From the NCBI GenBank assembly GCA_023213395.1, contig CM041465.1, forward strand, positions 251,417,741-251,481,740: a DNA stretch of 64,000 nt. Direction: 5' to 3'. Position 1 is the first letter of the stretch; every line of letters begins with the position of its first letter. Position numbers and translations under genes: made by a program. Positions 43,061 to 55,760 of the stretch are shown one piece after another. Source of the stretch: Cycas panzhihuaensis. Taxonomy: Eukaryota > Cycadophyta. The notes under the pieces were generated by a model that saw only the letters and a list, made by a program, of their open reading frames with translations, had not been told where the DNA came from and ran no database searches.

Positions 43061-44100
43061 ATGGCTTCTTTAAATGTGCTTAATGCATGCACAATCAAGT
43101 TGACAGGTCAAGAGAATTATCAAGATTGGAAGAGACAAACACAAAACCTCTTAAAGATGAATGAACTTTGGGGTTATGTTTTTGGCAGAATTCCTTTACT
43201 TGAATCTGTGGAGATTGATGGTGGTGTTGTTGATTCTGATGTTGATTATGTTGCCACTTGGGAAGCCAAGGATGAAATAGCCTTGGCATTTTTACATATG
43301 GTTATTGATGTGAATGTTGATCAAAACATTTCAAATGCTGAAACATCTAAGGAAGCTTGGGACATTTTGTCCTCTTTGTATGAAAGGTGAGATGAAGCTT
43401 GCATATTGTTGGTGAAAGCAAACCTTTATTCTATAAAGTATGTAAAGCTTATGTCGGCATTTCTTGCTTCTATTAAAGAAATTTGTAATGAATTGAATAC
43501 ATTAGGCAAACCCTCTTCTAGGGATGAGCTTGTAACCACTACCATTTGAGCTTTGGCTAAAGATTTCAATGGCTTTATCTCATCTGTCACACGAGATGAT
43601 TCTCTTTCTAGCATGTCCTTCAATCAACTAGAGAGTTTATTACTTCAAGAGGAGCAAATTTATATCAAAGAAAATGTTGATGGTGGATCTACTTCAGGAA
43701 CTTTCACTGCCAAGTTGAAGGCCAAGCAAACTCCAAAACCTTCACTTACAAAACAATTTGGGAATATGAACATTGGCCCCTCAAAAGCCAATGTCATTTG
43801 TTATTATTGTGGCAAGGTTGGCCATATAGCTCCTGATTGTCGAAAGAAGAAAGCCGACCTTCAACAGACACATCAGTAGCAGCCACATCAGAGGCAACAA
43901 CAGCCTCGTCAGCAGTTCCAGTAGCAACAACGGTTTCAACAACAACAACAACACTATCCCCCTCGACCAAATCGAGGTGCATATCGAGGAGGTCAAAGAG
44001 GAAGGGGGGGTTTCAGAGGTGGCAATCAACGCCACACAAATCAGTTTGCAGAAGAGGATAAGCTACTTTGTGCTTATCACATTTCAGATGTTAATCAAAC
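43061..44100 (+). pseudogene. C1 gag
   Basis: The start MASLNVLNACTIKLTGQENY is followed by WKRQTQNLLKMNELWGYVFG, the usual copia gag N-terminus. One CCHC zinc knuckle (CYYCGKVGHIAPDC) lies near 43798, then a Gln-rich and Arg/Gly-rich tract. Stops in the one frame lie at 43388 (TGA), 43547 (TGA), 43877 (TAG) and 43922 (TAG). Each can be explained by CGA to TGA or CAG to TAG. Confidence 0.85.
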
Positions 44101-45780
44101 TTGGATCATCGATTCGGGGGTATCATGTCACATGACTGGAAGTGAAGAACTTCTTTATGACATCAAAGAAGGAAATGGTAAATCAATAAATTTTGGCAAC
44201 AATGAATCAGTGCAGATTTCTGGTATAGGCAAAGTTGTCTCATTTAATTTTTTTTCAAATCCTTCTTCAACATTTCCCAATGGTGATGCCTACTACATTC
44301 CTTCCGTGGAGAAGAGTTTGTTATTTGTTATCCAATTGGATAAGCAACAGATGAACATTTTGTTTAAAAATGGAAAATGTGTCATCAGTGACAAGCATGA
44401 TCAAGTTGTAGCCATTGGTCATGAATACGATGGCCTTTATAAGTTGGATGCAAATAACATAACTCTTGATTCTGTTTACTCTGTCACACCATCATCAGCA
44501 AATATGCAACTTTGGCATCATCATCTAGGCCACTTGAGTTTAGATAATATCAAGTTGATGATAAACAAGAACATGGTGCATGGACTTCCAAAGCTATATG
44601 GTTCAAAATGCCTTTGTGAAATTTGTATAATGGGGACACAACATAGATTGTCTTTTTCTAAAGGCAAAGCATGGCGTGCATCATATCCTTTGTAGCTGAT
44701 ACATTCTGATTTATGTGGACCTATGTCCACAACATCTTTTGGAGGAGCATTGTATTCCATCTCCTTCATAGATCATTTCTCTCACAAAGTTTGGGTTTAT
44801 TTCCTCAAACAGAAGTCTGAAGCATTCTAGAAGTTCAAGGAATTCAAGCTTAAAGTAGAGAATGAATTTGGCTATACAATCAAAATTCTCAGATTAGATA
44901 ATGGAGGTGAATTCACTTCAAAAGAATTCTCCTAATTCTGCAAGGATAATGGCATTAAGAGACAACTCACTATTCCTCATACTCCTCAACAAAATGGAGT
45001 CTCTGAACGTATGAATAGAACTTTGGCAAACAAAGCCAAAGCTATGATGCATGCAAAAGGACTCACACAAGCATATTAGGCAGAAGCATTCCACACAGTA
45101 TCTTATGTGGCAAATGAGAGTCCTACTTCAGCAGTCACTGACATCACACCAGAATAAGCTTGGTCTGGTAAAAAGCCTATCGTCAGTCATTTAAGGACAT
45201 TTGGGTGTATTGCATATATGCACATCCCCAATGATCAAAGATCTAAGTTAGACAAACATAGTCTAAAATGCATCTTTGTAGGCTATGCCATTCATAGTAA
45301 AGTTTACAAGTTGTATGATCCTATTAGGAAGAAAACGCATCTCTCAAGAGATGTAATCTTTGCTGAAGAAGAGCATAAGGAGTTGGAATCTACATAGATC
45401 CAACCTCCTCTTAATAAAGGTAAAAGGATTGTTGAGTTTTTCCTTCCCTCTCAATCTTCCACATCATGTACATCATCTGCACCAACTGGACTGTCTACAT
45501 CATCAGATACTACTCCACTTGATCCTAGCACATCTTGTTTTGATCCATCACTCAGACCAAAAGACATTGAGGTTCAAGTCACATCAGTTAAAAAATTGCC
45601 AAAATGGTTTACACAAACTGTTCAAGATGGCCAGATTATTGAAGGAAAACGTCCATCAAAATATAGGCAGCAAACCAATTATGCACTTATGGTTGATGTG
45701 CTTTGTGTTGATGAGCCCTCCACCTTTGAGGAGGCATCTCAAAATGACAATTGGAAAGCTACTATGGATAAGAAATCTAT
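44101..45780 (+). pseudogene. C1 protease and integrase
   Basis: The frame is the same as gag. Protease: WIIDSGVSCHMTG with the catalytic Asp at 44111. Pre-integrase zinc region: WHHHLGHLS ... CEICIMGTQH (44512-44650). Integrase core: HSDLCGP (Asp 44708), RLDNGGEF (Asp 44897), GVSERMNRT (Glu 45005), i.e. DD35E. Stops are at 44693, 44828, 44933, 45077, 45155 and 45395. There is no frameshift from 43061 to about 45775, where a 1-nt change moves the frame before RT. Confidence 0.85.
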
Positions 45781-47225
45781 TCGATTGAAAAGAATGGAAC
45801 ATGGGATTTGGTAGAATTGCCTAAGCATAAACAGGCAATCAGTTTCAAATGGGTCTACAAGACCAAATTTCATTCTAATGGTACACTCAAGTGCCAAAAG
45901 GCCCGACTTGTTGCAAAGGGTTTCAAACAAAAAGAAGGCATTGACTATGAGGAGACTTTTTCACCTGTTGCCAATATGAACACCATCAGACTCATCTTGG
46001 CCTTAGCTGCTCAATGCAAATGGCAAACATATCAGATGGACGTGAAGAGTGCTTTTCTCAATGGCAATCTTCAGGAGGAGGTACATTTGGAACAATCTCT
46101 TGGTTACAAAGTACAAGGCAAGGAGCACTTGGTTTGTTGCTTGAAAAAGGCTTTGTATGGCTTGAAACAAGCTCTTCATGCATGGTACTCCAAAATCGAT
46201 GATTATTTTTTGAGACATGGTTTTCATCGATCCACATTAGACCTCGACTTGTACATCAAAGTTGAGAAAGACCATGCTATCTTTATTGTCTTGTATGTTG
46301 ATGACTTAGTGATCAATGGTAATGACACTAAGATGATACAGGTTCTCCAGGATGATTTGAGAAGAACTTTCGAGATGACATATCTTGGACTTCTACATTA
46401 TTTTCTAGGCTTTGAGGTATGGCAATAGCTTGGTTCTATCTTCATATCCCAAGCAAAATATTCTTGGGACATTTTATAGCAATTTAGGATGCATGACTGC
46501 AAACCAACACCAATGCCTATGGAGAATGGGACAAAGCTTACTCTGCAGATCCCACTCTTTATCGGCAGTTGATTGGTAGCCTCATTTATTTCACCAACAC
46601 TCGACTGGATATTTCATTTGCAGTTGGGATTTGTTCTAGATACATGTCTCAACCCAATCAGAAACATTGGAATACAACAAAATGCATACTCAAATACATC
46701 AAAGGAACATTGTAGCATGGCCTTCAGTATGCACATAATGAGGACTTCATCTTGGAACGGTTCTTAGATTCTGATTGGGCAGGTTGTCAGGATAGTCGGA
46801 GATCCACTTCAGGTTACTGCTTTACTCTTGGTTCAGGAGTTGTTTCGTGGAGTTGCAAGAAGCAACCCAATATTACCTTGTCCTCCACTGAAGCAGAGTA
46901 CAAAGTTGCTATCAGTGCAACTTGTAAGGCTTTCTGGCTATGACAGATTTTTGGGGAGCTTGGACTTGAGCAAAATCACCCCACCAGGATATATTGTGAC
47001 AATCAAAGTGTACTCAAGTTAGCCAAGAATCCAGTCTTTCATGCACGGACCAAACACATCGAGGTTCATCATCACTTCATCAGAGAGTATGTGCAGAATG
47101 TTGAGATCAACCTCCAGTACAAACCTACAGCAGAGCAGGCAACAGATATCTTTACCAAGTTTCTTGGTAGAGAAAAATTTATAAAATTCAAAGATGGTTT
47201 TGGTGTCCGGCTTGACATTTTAAAT
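45781..47225 (+). pseudogene. C1 reverse transcriptase and RNase H
   Basis: RT: FKWVYKTKFHSNGTLKCQKA, YQMDVKSAFLNG, LKKALYGLKQ, LYVDDLVINGND (active-site YVDD intact) and LGLLHYFLGFEV. Then a TAG at 46426 and shifts between 46430 and 46750. RNase H: DSDWAGCQDSRRSTSGYCF, LSSTEAEYK and, near 46995-47230, YCDNQSVLKLAKNPVFHART. The frame ends next to the polypurine tract. Confidence 0.85.
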
Positions 47226-47237
47226 AGTAAGGGGGGG

Positions 47238-47792
47238 TGTTAAACCTTATGTTTACATGTTAAATATGTACTTTATTCACTTTATTCTTTTATTCATTAT
47301 TTAGTACTTTATGGGGTGACTTATCACCTAAGTGATAAAGTGCACACCCACATTCCTCCTAGTGATATAACATTGTAACTACAGGGTCCAATGGACCCTC
47401 ATGCATCTTTGCTCACTTGAGAGCCCAAAGGGACACATGTCCTTCATGCATGACATGCAAGACATGTATTGCATTGAGCTTGGATGTTTGCCACTTGTCA
47501 AACATCCAATGCTGTTAGGTAACCTCAGTTTCTCTATATATTGAGATCTCTCCTCATGCCTCATATGTAGAGTTGGAGTGTAATGTTATGCTATCAGTTT
47601 GCTAATCAATTGGTATTCTTTGGAGTAGGACTAATTCCTTCTCCTCATACTTTGGTATCATCTTGCTCCTTTGATCTTGGTCTTGCTTATCTTTTAGTTT
47701 TGCTCTTATGCTTTCTAGAACTAGAGTGAACTATCTTCATGATCTTGGATTTTATTGGTCTTAGGCATTCTAATCCTTTGGCCTTCTCAACA
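47238..47792 (+). repeat. C1 3' LTR
   Basis: 555 bp; 12 bp longer than the 5' LTR, partly from an extra GACATGCAAGACATGT-type duplication near 47450. Confidence 0.95.
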
Positions 47793-48094
47793 GATATTAC
47801 ATCAAACGAGTAGAAAAACCAAAAAGAGAATTCATGGTGAAAAATGAATGTATTTTGCATAAAAATGAATGGCTTGATTTAAAGCCTTATTGAAAATCCT
47901 ACAATGGTTTATATTTTGAATTTTCAAACTAGTATATGATGTGTTAAGCATGTAAAGATCTAAATATGATTACGTAAGAAATCATTCATTGAATTATGGA
48001 CTTGATTGATGATATGTCAAAAATTTATGTAGCCTACTTGATTGGTAATTAGATCAATATAATCTAAACTTATCAAAGTAATATTGATAAAGCA
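47793..48094 (-). repeat. Rest of repeat X, then unassigned DNA
   Basis: 47793-47990 continues the X copy begun at 39953. 47991-48094 is unassigned target sequence of C2. Confidence 0.65.
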
Positions 48095-48442
48095 TGTTAA
48101 CGTGGTAGTTGTTTGTTAAGCCACAATTTAATGTTCATGTGGTTTAACTAATGGTGATTGGTGAAAAGATGCGAGAGATATTCAGAGGGTCACAACCCTT
48201 GTCGAGTGACACCTCTTGAAATGATATGTATATCCTAGAGCCCTTGTATTTCAATATATCATTAGAGTATAATCAATGTGATCTAAAGGATCTTTCGTGG
48301 TGGATTTCTTCCCAAAAGGGTTTCCCACGTAAATCTTGTCTGCTGTGCATCTGTATTCTGTGTTTATATTTGTTTTCTTACAGTGTATGGTTAAAGATTT
48401 TGCGGATAGGAATATACATGTATAATTTCATGTTCCCAAACA
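48095..48442 (+). repeat. C2 5' LTR
   Basis: TGTTAACGTGG...TTCCCAAACA, directly followed by the tRNA-Met primer site. Confidence 0.95.
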
Positions 48443-48454
48443 TGGTATCAGAGC

Positions 48455-48669
48455 TGTAGGGTCCTACACAACTAAGGCTGAATGTTGGGCAGAGCAGTGA
48501 GATCATTGATTGCTGAGTGAAGCCGTCAAACCCAAGAGAAGTTTTGAGGGGCCATCAACTTCAACAACGTCCAGAAGCAGGCACAACGATTAGTGGTGGT
48601 TGAAGCATTGAAAATCGCTAATCAACGAAGAACAAGGGTCTATTAGAGTCAATATTCAAATGTAAAGGT
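48455..48669 (+). other. C2 leader, left part
   Basis: Non-coding, interrupted by C3. The leader resumes at 53777 and runs to the gag ATG at 54912, in total about 1.35 kb without C3. Confidence 0.7.
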
Positions 48670-48857
48670 TGTTGAGAGATAATGTTTTACCTCTAATCAT
48701 GTATTTAGTATAAGCAGTCAGTTACTTAGTTAATAGGTAGGTTAACCGTCAAGTTATAATGGTTACCAATTCTCTATGTATTTAAAGACATCATTCTCTC
48801 AATACAGATTATCACGTTCTCTCATCAGTCTTCTGTCTCCTAAACCTAATCTCAACA
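48670..48857 (+). repeat. C3 5' LTR
   Basis: A short LTR, TGTTGAGAGA...ATCTCAACA. 48870-49511 after the primer site is a non-coding leader. Confidence 0.95.
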
Positions 48858-49511
48858 TGGTATCAGAGCAAGTTCAGGCTTAACTTCTTGTCTTGAAGGA
48901 AAAGAACGTTGTTCTGTGGAAAGGTCAAAGGTCTTAAGGAGACAAGTTAAGGAGGCTCTCCATGCACTAATCAAGGCAATTAATGATCGCGTATGCACTG
49001 CATTTAACGAGAATTTTTCAAAGTGGTCGGATTGAGACGAAAATTGACATGCAAGTAGATCTCGAGGTGCTCGTCATCTTTCCCTTCAAAGATCGGGCCA
49101 TCAGAGTCAAGCCGGGGCCAAACTGGGCGATTACCAGTCTGCATTGGTTTTGAAAGGGAAATTCGAATTTCTCTCAAATCTGAGTATAAATCCGTGTATT
49201 TCTGGACTTAAAATCTCTGGACTTTCATCTCTAAGAGATTTCTTTCAAGTTTGAACAGATTCCGTGAGTTTTTCTTGAAGATTTTTAAGAAATTATCATT
49301 AACCCTAGCCGCCCACGTTTTTATTCAAAGACAGTTTTCTCTCATTTGAGAACAGATCTAACAAAACTAACTTCAGATCTTGGTAGGTGACTGAAAAATG
49401 CTTCCTTTGAGATAGCATTTTCCCTAGTACGTACACTTATGGTTTGTACGTAAATGACGGAAACTGTGCAGTTGTACGGTCAAGCATCGTAATTATTTTA
49501 TCTTGTTAATC

Positions 49512-50420
49512 ATGGCCTCACCCTTGTTTGGTCTATCAAAACAAGACAAACTCACAGAAGGAAACTATCACATATGGAAAATTAAAATGAGACCCTCCTC
49601 AGGGCCAGAAATGTCTGGAATATTGCTCTTGGGGCTGAAACCAGACCAGATGATGCTAGTGTTGCTCTACCTAGCTGGTTAGAAAGGGATAATGCGGGTG
49701 TTATTATTCTCGAACTCTCTGTAGCAGATTCCTTACTGGTGTATGTTGAGAAATTAACCTCTACTCCAAGCATTTGGAAATGTTTTGAAAATTTATTTGG
49801 TCAAAAGAATAAGGCCCAAATATTTGTCTTAAAAGAAGAATTATATAAATTATACATGAGAGATCATGAAACAGTGATAGAATTTATACATAAAGTAACT
49901 TCTCTCAGAAATGATCTATTAAGTGCTCGAGAAATTTTGTCCGACTCAGAACTTGTTCATATGGTAGCCAACAAACTGCCCAAGACCTTTGACGTAACTA
50001 TCAACACAATTACGAACAGTAATCAAATTGATATAATGACTCTTGATGAACTAACAGGAATATTGCTTAGACAGGAACAAAGAAATAGACGATATGAAGA
50101 TTCAGCATAACTGGAAGATGCATTTGCTTCTAGATTAAATCTGGGACCTCGAGGATGAAATCAATCACGAGAAAGAGGTTGAACCCCAGATTCCAGAACT
50201 CCTGGTCGTGGACGGTATCCGGATAATAGAGGATGCGGAAGAAGTCGTGATTCCAGGATATGCTTCAATTGTGGCAGACCTGGACACCTTGCCAGTACCT
50301 GCGGAATGTTTGAAATATGTTATCATTGTGGACAGGTAGGACACTACCCATATCAATGTTCTTAGAGGAGGCTAGACATTCAGAGAAGGAAAAGACCAGT
50401 GGGCAACTACAACAAAGAAT
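49512..50420 (+). pseudogene. C3 gag
   Basis: The ATG at 49512 begins MASPLFGLSKQDKLTEGNYH. A frameshift follows near 49590, then a long open stretch (49739-50110; ENLFGQKNKAQIFVLKEELY). After several stops come two zinc knuckles, CFNCGRPGHLASTC (near 50261) and CYHCGQVGHYPYQC (near 50318). At least two of the stops (near 50157 and 50186) are TGA in Arg-rich context, as expected from CGA. Confidence 0.8.
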
Positions 50421-51760
50421 AGGTGGAAGAAGATGAAGAAGAAACTGCCTTCATAGTTGCCTTGTCAGTAGGTCTAAAAGAAACTGACACATGGTTTATT
50501 GATTCAGGAGCATCTCGACACATGACAAGTCGTCATGACTGGTTTGAAAATATGAAACCTTATTATGTCCATAAGTCAGTTGAATTAGGTGACAAATATC
50601 CTTTAGAAATTAAAGGAATAGGCACTATTTCCATTAATGTTTAGGGCAATATAAAGAAAATTGGAAATGTGCTATGGGTTCCTGATCTTAAGATGAATTT
50701 CTCGTCTATCTCACAACTCAGTAAAAGGGGGATGAGAATAGTGTTTGATGAAAATGGCCTTTGTCTGATAATGGATGTAAAAAACAATGGGAAAGTCATT
50801 GCCAAAGGGATTAGAAACAATGATCTGTATAAACTTGTTGCAGATCCTGTAACGCCTTGTCCAGATCCAAAAGCTTGTACTGCTGCAAATTTTGATAATA
50901 AAATATGGCATTTGAAGTATGGACATCTACCATTGGAAACCTTAAGGAAAATGAAAAAAAAATGATATAGTGCTTGGATTACCTAACATATCTTCTGAAA
51001 ATTTTGTTTGCAAAGGGTGTCAGTTCGGGAAACATCATAGGTTGCCATTCAAAGAAAGTAAATGGAGAACACAAAATAAATTAGAATTGATCCACACAGA
51101 TCTCTGCGGACCATTTACACCACTTTCAATAAATGGCTGTAGGTATTTTTTGACATTTATTGATGATTTTATCAGGAAAGTCTGGGTATATTTTTTGCAT
51201 AATAAATCAGAAGTGTTTGAATTCTTTAAGGAATTTAAGGCTGAGGTTGAACTTGAATCAGGTTCTAAAATTAAATGTATTAGATCTGATGGGGGAGGAG
51301 AATATATTTCCAATGAATTTCTGATTTTTTGCAAAAGAAATAGAATTCACAGACAAGTCACTATGCCTTATACTCCATAATCAAATGGAGTGGCTGAAAG
51401 GAAAAATCTAACCTTGATGGAGATGGCTCGCAGCATGGTGCACGAAAAACAGGTTCCCAAATCTTATTGGGCGTAAGTGAATGAATACCGCTATCTTGTG
51501 AACAGAAGCCCCACCAAAGTTCTGGAGAACATGACACCTGAAGAAGCATGGATGGGTAAAAAACCTGATGTCAGTGCACTAAAAGTTTTTGGCAGCCAAG
51601 CCTATGTATACATACCAGATAAAAATAGATCAAAATTAGATGCAAAAAGCATAGAGTGTATCATGATTGGATATAGTAAAAATTCAAAAGCTTATAAATG
51701 TATTGATCCTAAGATAAACAAAATATACATCAGTAGAGACGTAGTTTTTGATTAAAAAAG
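50421..51760 (+). pseudogene. C3 protease and integrase
   Basis: Protease WFIDSGASRHMTS (near 50493). Pre-integrase WHLKYGHLPLETL ... CKGCQFGKHH. A frameshift lies in the A-run at 50950-50963. Integrase: HTDLCGPF, RSDGGGEY, then YTP[13 protein letters not shown], where the stop replaces the first Gln of the usual YTPQQNG. Stops occur also near 50642, 51475 and 51753. Confidence 0.85.
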
Positions 51761-53581
51761 CTTGGACTCTCAAGTCCAAATAGAAATCATTGACGAAGAC
51801 AATTCAAATAAGGAGATTCCAACAGAAGAAGTTTCAGACATCACTATAGAGGAGATTTCATCCTGTTCACATCACGAAGACCCATGTGAAGAAAACACAA
51901 TGCAGGAAGCAGAATCACATCTGGAACCTGTACCAAGTTTTCAAAATGAGAAAAAGCTGCCAAAATGGTTTATTAAAACCATTGAAGATGGAGGAAATAC
52001 ATTGGATCACAGAACAAGAGGCCAAAGACTCAAAGCTTTAGTCGGAAAGGTTGAACCACAATCGTTTCAAGAAGCCCAGTACCAATCTCAATGGAAGGAA
52101 GCAATGGATGCTGAAATAAGCACAATTGACAAAAATCAAACTTGGGAATTAGTAGAGCTTCCTCCAGGTAAATCTGTGGTTAATTATAGATGGGTATACA
52201 AAATCAAGGAAGGAGTACATGGAAAAATTGAAAAATATAAGGCTCGCCTAGTGGCCAAAGGATACACTCAAACAACTGGAATTGATTTCGAAGAGACCTT
52301 CTCACCTGTGGCCAAATTAAACACAGTAAGAACTGTAATAGATCTAGCAGCAATGTACAATTGGAAGGTTTTTCAATTAGATGTCAAGAGTGCCTTTCTT
52401 AACGGTGATCTCGAAGAAGATGTGTATATGACACAACCCAAGGGATATATCAAAAAGGGGCAGGAACACTTGGTATGCAAACTAAAAAAGGCATTGTATG
52501 GATTGAAGCAAGCTCCTCGTGCCTGGTATGCCAAATTAGATCAACACCTATGTGACAATGGTTTCTAGCGTTGCGACTCGACCCGCCTCTACATAAAAAA
52601 GGAGAATGGACAGATTACTCTTGTTGTTGTCTATGTAGCTGACATGATATTGACGAGAAATGATGACAAATCAATTGCAAATATAAAAGAACAATTGGAG
52701 AAAGAATTTGAAATGACAGATCTTGGCCTCCTCAACTATTATCTGGGATTGGAAGTAATCAACAGAACGGATATATATCCATTTCGCAAGGCAAGTATAT
52801 AAAAGATCTATTAGAAAAATTTGGAATGACTAATTGTAACCCCTGTGCCCCTCCTATGGAGATCAATTGCAATTTGGTCCCTGATGAAAAAGAACAAGCT
52901 ATCAATCTCACTTTATATAGACAACTGGTTGGGAGTTTGATATATCTCACTGCTACCAGGCCAGATATATCATATTCCATCGGGCTCTTATCTAGATATA
53001 TGCAAGAATCCAGAATAAGGCATTGGAAGGCAGCATGGAGGATACTGAGGTATTTGAAGGGAACAACAGAGCTAAAATTGATTTATCTAAAAGGAGGATC
53101 AATAAATATCACAGGATTTTGTGACTCAAACTGGGCAGGTGACAAGGACCAGAGAAAATCAACTAGTGGCTATTGTTTCTTCTTAGGGATAGCTCCAGTC
53201 TCATGGAGCAGCAAAAAAAGGCCTACGATAGCTCTTTCGTCAACAGAAGCAGAATACAAAGCAGTAGTATCAGCAACATGTGAAGCAGTGTGGCTTCGAT
53301 AGCTTTTGAGCGATCTAAATCAACCACAACACAAAGCAACAATCATATATTTTGATAATCAAAGTGCTATTAAACTGACCAAAAATCCAGTCTTTCATGC
53401 CAGAACTAAGCACATTGAAGTTCAGCATCACTTTATCAGAGAGAAGGTCCATAATAAGGAAATCAACTTAGAATACTGTCCTTCATGTGAACAAGTTGTT
53501 GACTTGCTGACCAAATCCTTGGAAAAAGAGAAATTTCAAATTATAAAAGACAAAATAGGTTTGAGAGAGATAAAACATTAA
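51761..53581 (+). pseudogene. C3 reverse transcriptase and RNase H
   Basis: RT is well preserved (NYRWVYKIKEGVHGKIEKYK, FQLDVKSAFLNGDLEEDVYM, LKKALYGLKQAPRAWYAKLD), but the active-site loop reads VVYVADMILT (near 52625-52655) in place of YVDD, so a catalytic Asp is Ala. There is a TAG at 52566 and a frameshift near 52760. RNase H (52826-53302; CDSNWAGDKDQRKSTSGYCF, LSSTEAEYKAVVSA) is open. One TAG at 53300 precedes the tail, which ends at 53581 beside the polypurine tract. Confidence 0.85.
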
Positions 53582-53588
53582 GAGAGGG

Positions 53589-53776
53589 TGTTGAGAGATA
53601 ATGTTTTACCTCTAATCATGTATTTAGTATAAGCAATCAGTTACTTAGTTAATAGGTAGGTTAACCGTCAAGTTATAACGGTTACTAATTCTCTATGTAT
53701 TTAAAGACATCATTCTCTCAATACAGATTATCACGTTCTCTCATCAATCTTCTGTCTCCTAAACCTAATCTCAACA
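53589..53776 (+). repeat. C3 3' LTR
   Basis: 188 bp, nearly identical to the 5' LTR. Confidence 0.95.
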
Positions 53777-54911
53777 AAGGCCACATTCGCGGTATGAGTT
53801 GGCTCATTGGGGGATATTCAAAGCCAATTGATGAATTGTAGCTATAATTCAAGCCAATGGAGCTCGTTTTGATGGTGATTCAATGGTGGTGAGGGTAGCC
53901 ACATGTAAATATGTAAGTTGGTCATATCTCTCAACAAAACTCCATAAAATTCAATGAAAATAAGCCAGTTTTGCTACTGTTTGCTATCAAACCTCCTCTT
54001 TGCACCTATGGACAAGATTGGAGTCTTGTATTGGTGTTTTTCTATCCCTATATGAGTGTTGGACTATGTGTACAATAGTAGCATTTATTGTTTTTATCAA
54101 GTAAGGCCATTTCATTGGAGTTTTGGTGCCTTTGTGTGAGTGTTGAGTCATTGTTTGCCAACTGTATGCATGATTCAAGCCTATAAATCTTGGTTGGGCA
54201 CTATACAGATTGTTTTACTAGTTGTATAGAGGATTTCAAGTCTGGTTTAGTGCCCGTCTGTCGTTTTAGAAGAGCGTAGGTCAAATACGTGGTTACGGCA
54301 GCAACACCCCTTTGTATCTCTTTATCACGCTGTGCAGCTTTTGAAATCTGCATTTTGATGTGATTTTACTAAGGTTTATACTCAGTAAATAGTTTTATAA
54401 AATGTGGTGTGATTTCAACGACATACGTTAAGTGGTGAATGAATGGGAAGCTTTGAAAAGTCACATTTTTTGGAATATAGCATTTTGCATATTCCATTTA
54501 TAATGTGACTTTATAAATAGATCCTCATACCATTGATTTTTATTATATCTTGCGTTGTGAGCATATTTGGAGCTCTTTGAAGTCGTTTTAAGTGTGTTTA
54601 AGCACATATCGTGTGATTTTTGACTTGGAGACCGTGCCTTATTATTGTGCGGAGCATTCCTCGCTTTGTGGAGTATATTCTTAAGTATTTTAAGGGTCCT
54701 TTGAGGCTTATTTGTACTTTTGAGGGCATTTTTTTTGGGGGCTCATTGCGGAGGGAAGAATAGTTGGTGGAGTCATTTTAATCATTATTCGGAGCCTCTC
54801 AATGAGTGTGCCTAAGCTAGAGGAAGACCACAGTGGTGCAATTTTGTTTAGTAGGTCTATAAGATAATCATTTGGTGTTTTTTGGACTTGTGTTGACACC
54901 CGTATCTCGAG
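53777..54911 (+). other. C2 leader, right part
   Basis: Non-coding and T-rich; no ORF or repeat recognised. It ends at the C2 gag ATG (54912). Confidence 0.6.
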
Positions 54912-55760
54912 ATGGAGCACGTAATGTTGAAGGTTATCTTCAATGACAACAATTTCAGTGAGTGGAAGGCCAACATGGAGTTGATTTTAATGGTGAATAA
55001 ACTCTGGGGTATTACTACGACAAAGGTGGACGCAATTCCATTGGATCATAAAGAGCGAGTATGACTTGAGGAGAAGAAGTTTATGGCTGTGGGATTGTTG
55101 AAACTATCACTGGCACCGAACCAGAGACCTTTGGTTCATAATCTTGAAGAACCAGACGAAATTTGGACAAAATTGTGTGATGCTTTTGAGAAAAAGAAGA
55201 CAAAAAGACGTCTTGCCCTAGTGTTGGAATTACTCAATTCATGTGTTGAAGATGAGAACAACATTAATTCCTATCTGAATAAGATTACTGACTTGAAGAA
55301 TAAGCTAGAAAAACTGAAGCAGAATTCGATCGATGATGCATTATTGTTTGCGATAATCATGTCGAAGTTGCTTGCTGCTTTTACCACTTTTTAGATCATA
55401 TACGGTAGAGATGAGGTGATGGAGGCAGAGACTTTTGATGGCCTTAGAAACCTTATGCTAGCAAAGGATGCCAAGCTGAAACATCATGGAATGCTTGAAG
55501 ATTTTGAATCAAGTCAGGCCTTAGTCATGAAGACTCAGAGGAAAGAGGCTACTCAGGAGGAAACGTTCACATAGAGGTCAGGAGAAAGTTCTCAGGAGAA
55601 GAAGAAATTCAATGGAAAATTCAACTACTATAAAAAGGATGGTCATAGAGAGAAGAACTGTTGGTTCAAGAGACGTGACAAGTGCAAAGTAAGCCAGGAT
55701 GACAAAGGGAAGAGCGTGGCTGCACACTGCATCAGTGCAACAACCTTATCAGCCGAGTCA
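54912..55760 (+). pseudogene. C2 gag
   Basis: The start MEHVMLKVIFNDNNFSEWKA is followed by NKLWGITTTKVDAIPL. One frame holds the whole gag with stops near 55062 (TGA), 55392 (TAG) and 55572 (TAG). At the zinc knuckle (NYYKKDGHREKNC, near 55620) the first two Cys are gone, leaving only the His and last Cys. Confidence 0.8.

Larger units (their letters stand above)
40026..47792 (+). mobile_element. C1: Ty1/copia element, TSD GATAG/GATAT
   Basis: LTRs are at 40026-40568 (543 bp) and 47238-47792 (555 bp). The primer site TGGTATCAGAGC is at 40571-40582 and the polypurine tract AAGGGGGGG at 47229-47237. Flanks are GATAG (40021-40025) and GATAT (47793-47797); comparison with the uninterrupted repeat X (GATAGTACATC at 24488) shows the second was GATAG. 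Order gag, protease, integrase, RT, RNase H is that of copia. LTRs look about 96 percent identical by eye, yet coding has ten stops before the first shift. Confidence 0.9.
48670..53776 (+). mobile_element. C3: Ty1/copia element nested in C2
   Basis: LTRs at 48670-48857 and 53589-53776 are each 188 bp and differ at about four positions (98 percent by eye). The primer site TGGTATCAGAGC is at 48858-48869, and the polypurine tract TAAGAGAGGG at 53579-53588. Flanks are AAGGT (48665-48669) and AAGGC (53777-53781), a TSD with one change. It is the youngest-looking element here but carries many stops and a mutated RT active site. Confidence 0.95.

Noticed and set aside
43781-44035. Minus-strand ORFs over the C1 gag tail
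   Set aside because: They mirror the Gln/Arg/Gly-rich tract of gag on the plus strand.
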